Source: Leucaena leucocephala
Lineage: Eukaryota; Streptophyta; Magnoliopsida; Fabales; Fabaceae
Direction: 5' to 3'
Length of the DNA: 64,000 nt
Assembly (NCBI GenBank): GCA_037074615.1
Contig: CM073536.1
Location: 9,801,001 to 9,865,000, forward strand
How positions within the stretch are numbered: the first letter of the stretch is position 1; each line of letters opens with the position of its first letter. Below the pieces are notes generated by a model, which was not told the DNA's origin, ran no database searches, and was given only the letters and a program-made list of their open reading frames with translations. Made by a program: the position numbers and the translations under genes. This document shows, piece by piece, positions 34,401-46,949 of the stretch.

Positions 34401-37400
34401 ACCGCCCTCAGTATTTTCTGACCGTTCAGCTACATACTTGTCCTGTCAAATAGTGAATGAACAGAAAGAGCCAAGCAATGTAAGACCAATGTACGGTAAT
34501 ACATTTTTATTCAACTTGACAGGCATATTTATTCATTAATTCAGCAATTCAAACGCACATAAATCACGCCTTATTTTCCACCTTATTTCTTTTATCTTTT
34601 GGGTAATGTTTTCTACCTTTATGTTGAAAATGAGAAACCATTCTTTTAGACTTAACTAATACTGTCGTACATGAAACATCAAATTAGTAATCCAAAATGC
34701 ACATTTCCAATATCATATCCATCAAAGGACAACCGACATACTACATATATGTAGCCATCCTTTTGCATCTTGCAGTATATTCTTCATCTACATGAAGTCA
34801 TTGATGATAAAATAATTATATCATAGGAATGCATTACAACTACTTATTTACGCAAATCAACATTCACAGAGAAATAACAAACCTCAATATTATCAAAAAC
34901 AGCCTGAACATCATCCAAATTCACTTCCTCATCTTCCCCGAGTTTAACAGGAAGATAGCTTCTAATGAACCATGGATCTTTTCTTATTTCTTTAATTCGA
35001 ATACGCTGCAATTTATACCAAAAACAGCTCAGGAAAAAGCAAAGAAAGAAAGATTCAATTCCCAAGCATGCAGAAACTCTATGCAAAACTCATAATTTTA
35101 TAATTACACAACTAGCATGGGCAAAGTACAATTAAGTGGATCAGTACCAACATCCTTTGCTCAAGAGCAGAAACTCTCCTACTTAATGAACTATTTGCAA
35201 CATTTTTATACCCTCCCAAAAACACAGCATGAAATTATCTTCAATCATTAGGTTTTAACTATGAAGAGCATAGGCACAACAACAGACAGAAATATTTAAA
35301 TAAAATCATTGGTTCCTTACAAGCTCAACCCTTGGATTTCTATTAACAGCATCACCTACACATAGGCACACTACGAAGGCATCCCATCTTGATACATGGT
35401 CACTATTATGCAGAAAATTAGTATCCAACTCATCTAATCCTAGATACAAAGAGAGAGCATTTTATTAGTCACTTGTTGGCAGCATGATACATAACCTATA
35501 CTCCCTCCAGTTCTATATATAAGGTGTTTCAAACTTTTTCACGTGTATTAAGAAAAATTAGTCATAGTATTAAATTAGTCAAAAAGTAAACAAATTTTCC
35601 AATTTTCCCCTTATTTAAACCATTCACAATTTACATGATCAATAATTAAAAGTATTGAGAGGTAAAAATGCAAAGCCATTACATAATATTGAGAAACACA
35701 TTATATTATGGACCTTCTAAAAAGGACAACAGGGAGTACCAAATAGTAGAAAAGGCAACAAGTCTTATTCCACTAAGTGAGGTTAGCTACATATAGAGCC
35801 AAGAATTTAAGCTCGACCTAACAGGCTAGCCTGAATAAGCCCAATAAATTTTAGGGTCGGGATCGATGAAAATGGTAATTTTAAGCAATTCAAACTCACT
35901 TAGCTGGCTTGAATTAGCCCGTTTTATTGAGAGAGAAAAAATTATAATGAAGATAATTGAGGACATATAATTGAATATGGTTTGGTGCTTTAATGGAGAG
36001 ATAAAACTTATTCCAAGTTGATGCTTGTTTGTTTATCTTTATGACATTGTTGTTTATGAGTTTGTCCATATTCTTATTTTCTTAAAAGAAAAAAGAAAAA
36101 AATTCAAAGAAAGAACGAAAAAGGGCTAATGTACCGGCCCATTAGACCAGTTGTTTAGGGTTAAGCCTTGCATATAAGAACCATTTGCCCTAATCAGGCT
36201 CATTTGGGCTGGCCTGAATATGCCCAGCCCACACAAATTCCCACCTCTACATATCAACAACCAACTTATTTGGATATTCTTCTTGGTCATTCTCTACGCC
36301 TCTTTACACAACTCAAGACCATCTGTTCCATCCTCCTTACCAACGCCTCCATTAGCAGTCATTGTACATGTATGAACCACCTAAAACAATTTTCTACCAT
36401 CTTCTTCGATGCCACATAAATTCTTCCTTGTATATGGTTATTAAGAATCTTATCTTTTCTTACATGATAGCTTGACATCCTCAATTTTGCTACCCCAATT
36501 TTTTTTCTTGCTGCCCCTTAACATTCACTACCATATAGAATTGCCAGTCTCATAGTAATTAAATAAAACTTTCTTTTAAATTTATTAGGTAATTTTTTAT
36601 CACAAATAACTCCTATGCCTTTCTTCATTTTACCCACTAAACTTGTATTTTATCTTATGCATAACATTCCTATCAATTTCACCGTCATCTTGCATTATCA
36701 ATCCCATATACTGAATTTTAGCACTTGTGGTGTAATTTAGTCCCAAATTTTAACCATTAAATTAGTTCTAACTTGTCACTTATTGAACTTGCAATGCATA
36801 TATTCTGTCTTACTTCATTGTAGGTAGACACCCTTAAATTCCAAGGTCCATCTACATATTTCAAGTTTAAAGTTAATTTCTTCTCTTGACTTCACAACAA
36901 AGACTATATCATCTGTAAAAAGCATGCATAAGGGGATTTCCTTGTAAACATAGGGATGAATCTAGCACTCATAGGCGGGGGCCCTACTGAAAATTATCTT
37001 TTTTGACTGGGCAACAATACATTTCAACATTTTTTCCCTAATTCTTAAAATTGAATGATTGAATGAAGTGTGGCGGGGCAAGCACCCCCTCTCCCACCCC
37101 CATCCCCTTCTCCCAAATTGTATCCGTCTCTACTGGGATGTGCTCAATTACAATGTCTAAATCAAGTTAAACAAATAAGGGCTGATGATTTCTGATGTAA
37201 AACAATCTTTATAGGGAAGTCTTTTGTCTCACCTTCAAACATTCTTACACTAATTGTTGCACCCTTATACATTTCTTATATAGCTCTTATATACAAAACA
37301 TGTACATCTTTCTCTTCCAAGGCACCATTTGGTACAAGACCAAAAGCTTATTCCAAGTCAACTCTTCACAGCCAGCCCCAAGTTTGAATAAAGGAAGAGG

Positions 37401-40400
37401 GTTATGTTAGGCCCTTAATAGCCAACATAAAACTTTATCAAATATCATGTGGAAATGGATCAAAGAAAAAGGAAAGACAAAAAAATAAAAATATTATATT
37501 TCAAGGTTCATTCTTAGTCATCAGGATTTCCAAAATACCGCAGTGTATGCATACTTGATTGTTTATTATTCATACACCCGTCCAACATAAGGTGAGCTGA
37601 TGTACTTACTGTTTTAGGATTTGGATCCAGTATTTTATGTAATAATGTCTTTGAGCCAGCGGAAAACCAGAATGGGCAAGTAAATTCTGCAGCATTAATC
37701 TGCACAATTAAAGGAAAATGAAAACAAGAACAGTAGATAATGAATTACGAATCTACAGCAGTAAATACTTTTTTACTTTAAATAAACGTTAGGCCTACAC
37801 AAAAAAGAATTCTCATGGTCTCTAAGCATGACAACAAGATAATCCATATCATCCGAAGACAAGCCTGAACTTCAAAACCATGCATCTTAACCCATAACGT
37901 TATATAAATGACAAGTAACAACAAACACGGGCAGAATGATTACCATTTTTGAAGTTTACTTCATCAGTTTGGGCAATTTTTCAGTTACTGTGTGAACTTT
38001 ATGTTGGTTAATTTTTTTTTACCATTTAAATTTTCTTTTATTTACCTTTTAAATTATTAAGTAAATTTTTATTATTTTCATTTCTTATTTTTACGATTGA
38101 TTTTCCCAGTATTTCTATAATATTATAATAGGATCCAGTTCAGAAAGGAAAAATAATAAACCACATAATAGTTAAATTTAATTATTCATAGTTTGATATA
38201 ACTAGAATTGACAAATTAATTGCAATATAGAGTATTCTTCCACTCACTTACTCTATCTTCTTTCAAGCCCTCGTCTCTACTTCTGTATTAGAACTAGGAA
38301 AAGTAAAATACCCTTTTGAACAAAGATGGTAGATTTGGCTCCTCAAAAGGAAGATATCCAGCCATAAGGACGAAGAGTATGACTCCACATGACCAAACAT
38401 CAGCCGCTGCACCATCATAACCTAGATTGCTAAGAACCTGTAGGATGACATTTGGTAAGACCCTCTGTCACACAAGATAGGCTTATATGATTATAATTCT
38501 AATCGTCAGAAATCAAACTTATGCATAGTCATGGGCAATTACTTCCAATTTTCCAAAAGAACACACACAACTTGCAACACTGACAAAAGTGCTACCAATT
38601 TGACCAGTTACTGTGCTGCTCATAAATATATAAATACCATCACACCAGAAGCGCGTGAATCATCATTTGAAACATAAACTAAGTAGATAATGAAACAGGG
38701 CCCAATTTCACTCAGCAGAAAACCAAAAATGAAGAAACATGCTCAACTTCCTCAGAAGCTTTGCCTTCAAATTCAATCCTTCCCCCCCAGTTTATCCAAC
38801 ACACATCATGACTTTTCTTTTTGGATAAAGGTTCTACAAGGAATATATCAGGGTTTTTCCATCATATATTGATCTATATCATAACCAGCAATTCAATGAA
38901 ATAACATGAATTCTCACATCATAAATGTTGTCAGTTTTTTAAAACTGAAGTCGATAATGAGATTCATTAATCCAATTCAGCAATTGGTTCAACCACTAAA
39001 GAGGGAAAATATCAATGCAGCAATTATTTAAATACTAAGATTCAGAATTGTGTGATCACGTTTACCTCTGGAGCAACATAATTTGGGGTTCCACATGTAG
39101 TGTGGAGGAGGCCAGCGCCCTGAAAGAGAGAACAAAGGAGAAAGGGTGATATTAGAGAGTATAGGATAATAGGATGGATAACAGGATAACAAGATAGGGC
39201 CAGCTTTCTTGACGTGAGAAAGCAAAATTTTCTCATAAATTGAAGTCTAGTAAAATACAAACATTTTATTTGCTTCTCCTTCATATCAATAAGCATGTCC
39301 TTACCTGCTTAGTCAAGGCACTTAGTCCAAAATCAGAAACCTTCAGATTCCCAAAGGCATCAAGAAGCAGATTTTCAGGCTATAACAGGATAGATTACAT
39401 AATTAATCAGGATCAAAATATGGTAGCTGGACAAAAAACTGAATGGAAAAGAAAATTAATACCACATATCCTTTTCTACCTTTAAGTCTCTATGGTACAC
39501 ACCCTTACTGTGACAATGAGCAACAGCATCTATGAGTTGTTGAAAGTAGCGCCTAGATTCATTTTCTGAAAGCTTCCCCCGCTGAACCTAAACATCCAGA
39601 AAAGGAATAGAAACATGAAAGATGAAAAAAAAAAATATCTGCATGAACCATGAATACATCTAATCTCATCATAATCAGAAAGTCATCACTTCAATGTTGG
39701 TAACTTAAAATGGTAAGAATTGAGTATAATCAAAGAAGTAGAATAATCTATGGCACAATAAGTGAAAAAATAGTCTTACAATTTTATCATATAGTTCTCC
39801 TCCCATGACAAACTCAAGAATTATGTATATCTTAGTCTGGCTAGCTAAAACCTGAAATTTGAAAACAATGTTTGTAAATGAATAAAATTAAGAAAAAAAT
39901 GAAAATGGGAAAAGGAAAAAGTTGATGCATATATCACGATGGGCCAACACATACCTCATGCAACCTGACTATATTGGGATGCCTGACAATTTTCATAATG
40001 GATATTTCTCTTTTAATCTGTAACAGCATTCAAGTTATAATAGTTAATAGGAAGAGTAGACTCAAATTCAACACTAACATGCATCAATTCTGTGTTACAT
40101 GTGTTGTTAAATACACAGAGCAAGCTTTTGATTACAGATAACTCATGAGATCCATTGAAGCAACATTATCATAGGGAAAGAATTTTTCTGAGCTGACTGG
40201 AGGGATGTAAGCATAATTATTGTAGAACAGTCATATGCCAAAAAGAGAGATTAGAATCACAATGCATATAAAAGCACTTTTAGTTACATGTCATTAGAGT
40301 TCTCCATATGGAATTGTAAGCATGCCTCCATACCTCTGTTAACTTATAACTTCATGTTTGTAACGGTTCTCTAGAATACACTAAAGAATCAAGATTTTGT

Positions 40401-41111
40401 AAGATAAACAACCGGATTCAGTAAAAATTAACCTCTATAGCTTTTTCATTTTCCCCTTCTTCAGGTGAGAAATGCTTCTGATTTATGTGAGGCCTCACAC
40501 TAAACCTAATGTGCATTCTATCCCCCATCACTCAGCTTAACCAATCTACCTTACAATGGTTCTAAAACAAACTACCAATTTGTTTCTCCATTTTTCACCT
40601 TGAAGGCCAAAAAATAATGTTATGAACCAATTTCAGCACGTTTACGATAGATTTGACCTCGTGCATATTTCTTAGCTATCTATTCAGCAGATAATATGTA
40701 ACAACCTATAAATATGCATAAACAACAGCACAGACCATGCTCATGTGAAGGCTAAATATATCTATTCAAAGAAAGTTTCGTGTTCTGTTCACAAACATAT
40801 GATCCATAAAAAGGAAAAGGAATATTAGATAACAAAATGCATATTAAAGGCTTTCAAAGCTCTTTTACGAAGAGAACTACAGATTCAAAACACAAAAACA
40901 TGAAATTCTTTCAGAGAATAGAGGAAACAGAAAAAGAAAATAACACCTGTTCAACCATTCTGTGCTCAAGAATGGTGTTCTTAGACATTACTTTAATAGC
41001 CACAGTCTCTCCTGTCTCTGTGTTTCTTGCAAATTTAACTTTGGCAAAGGTACCTTCGCCGATGGTACGACCCACTTCATACTTGCCAACCTTTCTCCTC
41101 ACCTTCTTCAT
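31419..41111 (-). CDS. CIPK24: SOS2/CIPK24-type CBL-interacting protein kinase, 14 exons
   Basis: A Ser/Thr kinase of the SnRK3 family. In known plants the Ca2+ sensor SOS3/CBL4 binds its NAF motif, and the kinase activates the plasma-membrane Na+/H+ exchanger SOS1. Exons on the minus strand: 41111-40947, 40017-39955, 39851-39780, 39587-39480, 39379-39305, 39119-39066, 38437-38312, 37699-37610, 35005-34883, 34442-34323, 34230-34114, 33035-32979, 32870-32796, 31514-31419. Each has GT/AG borders and a length divisible by three, and they join to 446 codons. Residues: P-loop GEGTFAKV 18-25, Lys40, HRDLKPEN 132-139, DFG 152-154, activation-loop Thr168, APE 177-179, NAF/FISL 311-329, RQTRFVSREP in the phosphatase-interaction region, C-terminus LLRQMTC. 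The start is the first ATG in a family-like context (MKKVRRKVGKYEVGRTIGEG). No defect was seen. Assignment to SOS2 over other CIPKs rests on length and motif wording. Confidence 0.95.
31701..31948. mobile_element. Stowaway-like MITE in SOS2 intron 13
   Basis: The left end ACTCCTCCGACCTTTAATA and right end TTCTAATGACCAGAGAAGTA are imperfect inverted repeats of the plant CTCC-type Stowaway pattern. Between them lies AT-rich sequence with CTTAACTCCTCC and TTGTTAAGGGAGTACCAATA. The element near 5475 shares this interior. Confidence 0.6.
33140..33330 (+). mobile_element. Possible Copia-type LTR end plus primer site in SOS2 intron 11
   Basis: TTAGTATGCAAATGAGCAG and GGCAAGGCCCAGCCCATAAG, then about 120 bp later TGGTACCAGAGC (near 33303). 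This matches the plant primer-binding site TGGTATCAGAGC at 11 of 12 bases. The layout suits a short LTR followed by its primer site. No second LTR or coding region was found, so it may be a relic or a coincidence. Confidence 0.4.
35501..35736. mobile_element. Stowaway MITE in SOS2 intron 8
   Basis: Starts CTCCCTCCAGTTCTATATAT and ends GACAACAGGGAG, with TA on both sides (35499-35500 and 35737-35738), the Stowaway target. The interior is AT-rich with no coding potential. Confidence 0.8.
36270..37365 (-). mobile_element. RTE-type LINE relic in SOS2 intron 8
   Basis: It reads along the same order as the better-preserved LINE at 58813-59895. Shared plus-strand landmarks are ACCACCTAAAAC, TTCTACCATCTTCTTCGAT, AAGAATCTTATCTTTTCTTAC, AACATTCACTACCATA, GCAATGCATATATTCTGTCTTAC, CTATATCATCTGTAAAAAGC and CATTTGGTACAAGACC. 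The reverse transcriptase reading is heavily broken. An insertion of about 200 bp (36945-37150) splits it. It enlarges intron 8 to 2.6 kb. Confidence 0.75.
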
Positions 41112-41790
41112 GGTCTTCCAGAGCTCATTTACCGGGTAAAACCAGACCTCTTGTCAAAAATTCTAATTCAGAGATGACCTGAAAGCATCAATTGAGTCGT
41201 TAAATACCCCACGCGTATAAACTGAACTCCAGAAAAGATAACCCAAAAATGAATTCTGTTTAATTCCTGATAAATGAAGAAAATAAACAGCAGTCATTTC
41301 CGCGTAATGAAGGTCATATAAACAGCATTACCTTCGGGAAGAGCAGTCGATCACTAATTATATAAAAAAATTTCCGCGGAATCAAAAAACACTATACCCT
41401 AACCACTGATCAAACGAATGGCCAAGCGACCAAAAGAAAGAAGAAAAGAAGAATTAAGTACCTTGAGACTAGAGTTGACCAATACCTCGAGTTGTCAAAC
41501 TCGGAACTAACAAACGGACGGTGAGTCGTGATAATACTGGATAGCTAAATGGGAATATGGGACAAAAAAAGGAGGGCGGAAGCAGAAAGAGAATATTCTA
41601 CGAACAATCAAAACCGATAGTAATGGGAGACAACAACGGAAGCACCAAGTTTTCCGGAGCTCCCGCGAGAGGAATTGAGTAAAATGAGTGGGGTCGTCCC
41701 GACTCCCGAAGGCGGTGATCGGGGGACAGAGAGAGAAACGAAGATAAGGAAAATTTTTGTTGTGTCTGAAGCTGCTTGTTTGCGCGTCCC
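41112..41790 (-). promoter_or_regulatory. SOS2-like 5' untranslated region with intron, and promoter edge
   Basis: Leader sequence 41112-41178 is preceded on the minus strand by a TTTCAG acceptor. A donor-like CAAG|GTACTT lies near 41460, suggesting a 5'UTR intron of about 280 bp and a first non-coding exon from about 41463 upward. A TATA-like TCATATAAC occurs near 41817. No transcript evidence exists, so ends are tentative. Confidence 0.5.
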
Positions 41791-41819
41791 AAATTAGCGG
41801 CTTAAGACGTAGTTATATG

Positions 41820-43315
41820 AATAATGAAGATTATAAAGCCTCCTTGAGGGAGAAAGAACATCGTGAAGATTACTAATTACAGTTGTCGTTGAGTGAAAAA
41901 CAGTTCTCCGTCGCTCCTAATAAGATACAATTTTGTTTTAATGGGGAAGTTACTTTTTATTAAAAAAAAATTAGCCATCTAATTAAAAAATTAATCTCAA
42001 TATTTAATATAAAATATATTTTATATATTTATTAATTTTTTTAAATTATTTATATTGATATTTATTCAATAATAAGAAAAAGATACTTAAAAAAATAATT
42101 ATAATATTTTAAAAGATATGTCATATTAATTAATTTATTTAATTTTTTAATTTAATTAAATTAATTAAATAATTTATATATTAAAAACTTAAAAAATATT
42201 ATTTTAGAGATGTATAAAAATTATATGTATTTTTTTAATTTTACTATCAATTTATTACATGTACATCTCATTTCTTTTTTTATTATTCTCCACCCACATT
42301 TTGCATAAGAAGATATTTGTTGGGGGAGAAATTACACCTTTTTTACAGTTATTATCTCTAACCAATTTTTTAAATAATATTATTTAGTTATTTATATCTT
42401 ATAAAAAAAATATTACAAGATTATTCATAGAGACCATATAATCTCATCTTATGTACACAAATTAAACTAATTGATAAGTTTAAATATTTTTTACTTTTTA
42501 TTATTAAAAAATAAATAACTAAACTAATATGTCTGAGATTTAACTTTTCTTTACAAGATACCCATATTAATTAGTTGAAAAGAATGATTGCGCATCAATG
42601 AAATTAACTTAATTAATGAGTGAAAAACATGAAATTTTTTAATTAATATAAGAAATAATAGGTAGTTGTTTATTATATTTAGGCAAAAATAAAATCAATC
42701 TCATTTTTTGGTTATAAAAAAAAGTTCAGAGAGAGTATTATTTTAATACCTTTTTAGTCTTAAATATATAAATCCTCAATATTTTTTGTCTCCCACTTAA
42801 TATTTTTTTAAAATTATTATAATTAATTTAACAATTTTTCGACTCGAGGGTATTTCAGAAGAAAAAAAGCAAATTTATATAATAATAATTATAAATAATT
42901 AATTTGTCTATTCTTCAAAAAAAAAAGAGCACAAATAGTCAAATACACGCAATGGAAAATCTACATCAAGAAAGAAAGAAGAAGCACTCAATGCAATTCG
43001 AAATATTTTCCTCCATTCTATGCTCTTTTGGTTGTCATCAATAGGAGACTGTAGATCACTTAATTACCACTTATTCTTTTCTACGTGACATTTGGTTTAA
43101 TTGCTTCGCCATCAAATCTCCATAACATTCCAAATTTTGAAGTATGGATGAGGAATACCAGAGGAACTGAAAGGGTATGGAAATATTGAATTAATACTCG
43201 GCATTGTAAGCTTGATAAGCACTATTTGGCGCAAAAGAAACATTTCAATAAAAATTATTAGTTAAAAGACTTTGGTTAATTAATTAAAAAAATTTATAAT
43301 TAGTTAGAGATATTA
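41820..43315. other. AT-rich intergenic DNA
   Basis: No gene was seen. The stretch at about 41990-42240 contains TCATATTAATTAATTTATTT and TTTAATTAAATTAATTAAAT words shared with the Stowaway-like relatives at 5475 and 11290, so a decayed MITE may lie here. Confidence 0.35.
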
Positions 43316-43868
43316 GTGTGTTTGGGAAATTCCAAAATCACGGTTTTAAAAGGGCTTCTGGCCCAAACCTCGGTTTGAAAAAATTTAAAAATAAACAACT
43401 ATTTTTATCCAAAACTTTAGTTTGGATCAAACTATAGTTTCAGATAAACTGGTCAAACTATGGTTTCAGATAAGCTGGATTAAACTATAGTTTCAGATAA
43501 GCTGGATCAAACTATGGTTTCAGATAAGCTGGTCAAACTATAGTTTTGAAACAGTAAAAGAGCTTATAAACTACTCAATTACTATTTTATCCTTACTTTT
43601 TCTTACACTATCTCTTCTTAATCTTCTATCTTTTTCACTATCTCTTATTTTTTCTCTCTATCCTCTATCCTCTCTCCTCTCTCTTCTCCACCCACTCTTT
43701 TGTCTTCTTTTTTCTCTATTCTCTCTCATCTCTCCTACTTTTAATAAAATCGTACCATTTTTAGTAATTTATCAATATAAAAAGTCATTTTAAATTATTA
43801 TCTGAACACTTATTTTTTAAAATTATTTTTTCTTAAAATCTATTTTCTAAAAGTTAATCCATATCTTT
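43316..43868. mobile_element. Pyrimidine-rich MITE-like element, copy 3 of 4
   Basis: Starts near GTGTGTTTGGGAAATTCC. In this copy the block AAACTATGGTTTCAGATAAG, then CTGG, is repeated in tandem about four times (43429-43545). AACAGTAAAAGAGCTTATAA, a CTCTC tract (about 43610-43735) and TTTTCTAAAAGTTAATCC follow. The internal tandem expansion is unique to this copy. Confidence 0.7.
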
Positions 43869-44660
43869 AAGTGAAAAATTTTAATATTTTAGATAAAATA
43901 TATTATATTATAAAATATGAAAATATTTTTATAATAGAAACTAGACGTTGTAATTTGCCTTTTTCCTCAAATACCCCTCACTCTTCCCAAAGCCTCAATC
44001 GTCTTCTTCCTTCTCCTCCCTGTTCACAAAGCATCTTCTTTGACCAACACGAGCGAACATCTTCCCCACCGAATTCGGCAAATGTCTTTCCCGATGCCCC
44101 ACCACCACCTTCCTTCACCTCCACCTTCGTTGAGATTGACAACCTCAAACCATTCACCTAGATCAATCGATATCAAGCACCATCAAACAACTCAGCCTAG
44201 ATCGACAACCTACAACTCCTCTTTCGGAGACTCTAGCATAGTACCAGATTTGTTTGTCAACCAACCATTCTCAAAGATCGTTCAACTTGAATATCCATTT
44301 GCCGCCAAGTCCATTTGCAAAAGTCCATTCTCGACCAACCACTCCCACTCATTGTTGTTTCTCAATTTGCTTAAAGGAATTTTACTTTTCATTGTTGCTT
44401 TCTACGAATGATTTCTTTCTTTTTTCTTTTTTTTTTTTTTGTTACATCTATGAATGATTTCTGGTTGTGTGTGGAAGAATGGATTTTGTGTATTGATTTG
44501 GGATGAGGAAGAAGCACAGGAAGGAGGGAGATTTCTTTTGTTGAAAGGGTATTTTTGTCTTTTTGGTTTTATCTATTTTAAAATAAATATAAAAAATATA
44601 TTTTATTACCCTATTTCTAATATTAAGATAAAATCGAGGTTAGGTTAATATATTTTATTC
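43869..44660 (+). other. CT-rich region with small ORFs, unrecognised
   Basis: Less AT-rich than its surroundings at 43960-44400, with ORFs of 96-123 codons in two overlapping frames, rich in Ser, Pro and His. No domain, signal peptide or splice pattern is convincing. A purine-rich stretch follows (44490-44550). It may be a piece of a retrotransposon leader or an old gene fragment. I do not call it a gene. Confidence 0.2.
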
Positions 44661-46657
44661 AAATATTTTATTAAACCAACTTACTTTTTTTTTTATCTTT
44701 GGCTAATCCAACTCGAAGTATAATCTTTTTTTTATGCAAGATAAAATGATATTAAAATACTAAATCAAGTTTACATGTTTAAAAATAATAAGAGGACTAA
44801 CATTTAAACCAAATAGAAAGCCTAATAAAATATAGTAAAGAAATGGTATTTATGCTAATTGAGGAAAAAACATGAATTAAAGTTCAAATTTCCTGTTTAG
44901 TTATATTAAGACCGTTGTGAGAATTGGCAGGAAATATTAAACAACAATAAATTGCTTATGCTAGATCGCAGCACGCCAATGCCAGCATTTATTTTATTTT
45001 TTGAAGAAAAATTTTGGCCATCGTCAAAAGCAAAGAAGTCAACAATTACATTGATGTGTTTGCTATATTGTTGAGGAAAAAGTCTATGCTTTTAGCAAAT
45101 AAAAAATAATATAAATTTATCAAACAAAAAATATGTATAAAAAATAAATTCAATATATCAATATTAATATATAATATAAAATTTATACAATAAAAATACA
45201 TTGCTCACTAGCCATATTTTACTTATCTATTCAAAATTTATAAATATATTCAAATTTATAAAAATAAAAGTAAGAGGATTTGCGTTAATAAAAAGAGTAC
45301 CTTAACAAAACATAAATTAATTTGATAGAAGAAGTTTTTCCCAAAAGGGGCCACAAGGGATTAATTAATAACATAAAATACGGGAATTTTCATAGTTTAT
45401 ATCATGATTTTCATTTGTAATTGTTTTGGGAAAGAATTTTTTAGTTAGACATGTTAAATATAGAGTAATTATTAGAAATATAATTTAGAAGAAATTTTTA
45501 TAATAATTATAATATTATTTTTGAAAAAAAATTATATTTGATAGAACCGAAAATGTTTGTTTTTAAAAAAAAGATAAAATAATATTTCAATCATCAACAA
45601 GATTTATAAGTTACAAATATGTACAGAACGTAAGTTGCTATATACTTAAACGTTATATAAAAACTGAGGCAAGGATCATAGTACTAACATTTGAAAGATC
45701 AAAAGTTAAAATTTGACAACTTGCTTAACTTTCTTAATGGTTGCCATCGGGACTCAGCCTTTGCGCATGATGCTTGAAAGTCAATCCAAACGTTATAGAC
45801 TTACTATCTGTATGTTTAATTGATAAAGAGTTAATATATATAATTATTTAGAGTGTATTCGATCTTTGAGGAGTATCATTTTATTAAAATTTTAGTCGGG
45901 GCGCTTGAAATTATATCATAATTCCTAAGTGTCTAAATTTACGTCAGAGGATAATAGACAGTTCGCCCTGCTCGATATTAATATCACCTAAAAGAAAAAA
46001 AATTTACCCTATTTTTAGATTATAAGTGAACCCAATATTTTTCTAAAAATTTTTATACTATGAAAAAAAAAATGCTATTGCTAATATGATGAGTTGATGG
46101 GGGCGCTTTTTTTTTTTTGGCAATTTTATAGTTAGATCATTTTCAAAATAAAGCCTATTACAACATCAACGAATTTTTTTCTCTGTAAATTATACTCTAA
46201 CCACAGTTGTGAAATTTATTAAATTAAGAGGGACAAAATATTTTTTATCCAATGTTGTAAAATAGCCTAGTTTGTGTGTATCGTTTTACTATTATATGAA
46301 TAAAAACGGACTTTAATTTTATAAGAAAAATATGGGAAATAAAATCTTCTTTTAGATGAATTTATAATTGAGCGTAGGTTAAAGTACTATAAAGATAAAA
46401 ACATTTATTTTTGTTAGGGTTTGAATCCTTGATATTATTCACAAGTCAAATTTTGAGTGTACTGTTTAAATTCAATTCACCTTAGGTTAAAACAATCAAG
46501 ATGAAAAAAAATCCAAAAATGTGAGAATTTAAGGTTCAAGGATTCAAAACCTTAATTTTAAAAATAAATATACTATCATACATTGTGTTAATAATAAAAT
46601 ATTTTTAGGAAAAAGACAATTAAAGACTTTTTGAATTTAAAAAAAAATAAAAAAGCC
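44661..46657. other. AT-rich intergenic DNA
   Basis: Nothing recognised apart from a weak dispersed-repeat copy listed at 45893. Confidence 0.35.
45893..45995 (+). repeat. Dispersed 0.13-kb repeat, copy B
   Basis: GTCGGGGCGCTTGAAATT, then CTAAGTGTCTAAATTTACGT, AGGATAATAGACAGTTCGCC and ATTAATATCACCTA. The order and words match copies at 28884 (minus strand) and 47640. It is the most decayed of the three. Confidence 0.45.
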
Positions 46658-46949
46658 TCATTTATAAATTTCTGTGCAAAGTTACAAATATCATTGGAAG
46701 AGTTGCAAATAATCCTTTGCAAATTTGAGACAAAAGACGAAATTATATTTTTTGCAACTCTGTCAATGGTATTTGCAACTCTTGTAATGATATTTGTAAC
46801 TTTGACAATAGTATTTGCAACTCTGCTAATAATAGTTATAACTCCCATAGTAGTATTTATAACTCTATCAATGGTATTTACAACTCCCATAATGGTATTT
46901 ATAACTCTCATAATGGTATTTATAACTCTGCACAGAAATTTATAAATGA
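46658..46949. mobile_element. Fold-back element built from 21-bp repeats
   Basis: Perfect 21-bp inverted ends: TCATTTATAAATTTCTGTGCA at 46658-46678 and its complement at 46929-46949. The right arm (about 46750-46935) is a tandem array of about nine 21-bp units of the type TATTTGCAACTCTGTCAATGG. The left arm carries two or three of the same unit inverted (GTTACAAATATCATTGGAAG, then AGTTGCAAATAATCC). Both strands therefore read as repetitive 104-107-codon ORFs with 7-residue periodicity. These are by-products of a 21-bp unit, not evidence of a protein. Confidence 0.8.

Noticed and set aside
43871..44411. Two overlapping Ser/Pro/His-rich ORFs
   Set aside because: No domain, start context or splice pattern supports them, and the composition follows a CT-rich stretch.
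46588..46945. Overlapping 104-107-codon ORFs on both strands with 7-residue repeats
   Set aside because: A 21-bp tandem repeat without a stop word automatically gives this on either strand, and the peptides show no other sign of coding.
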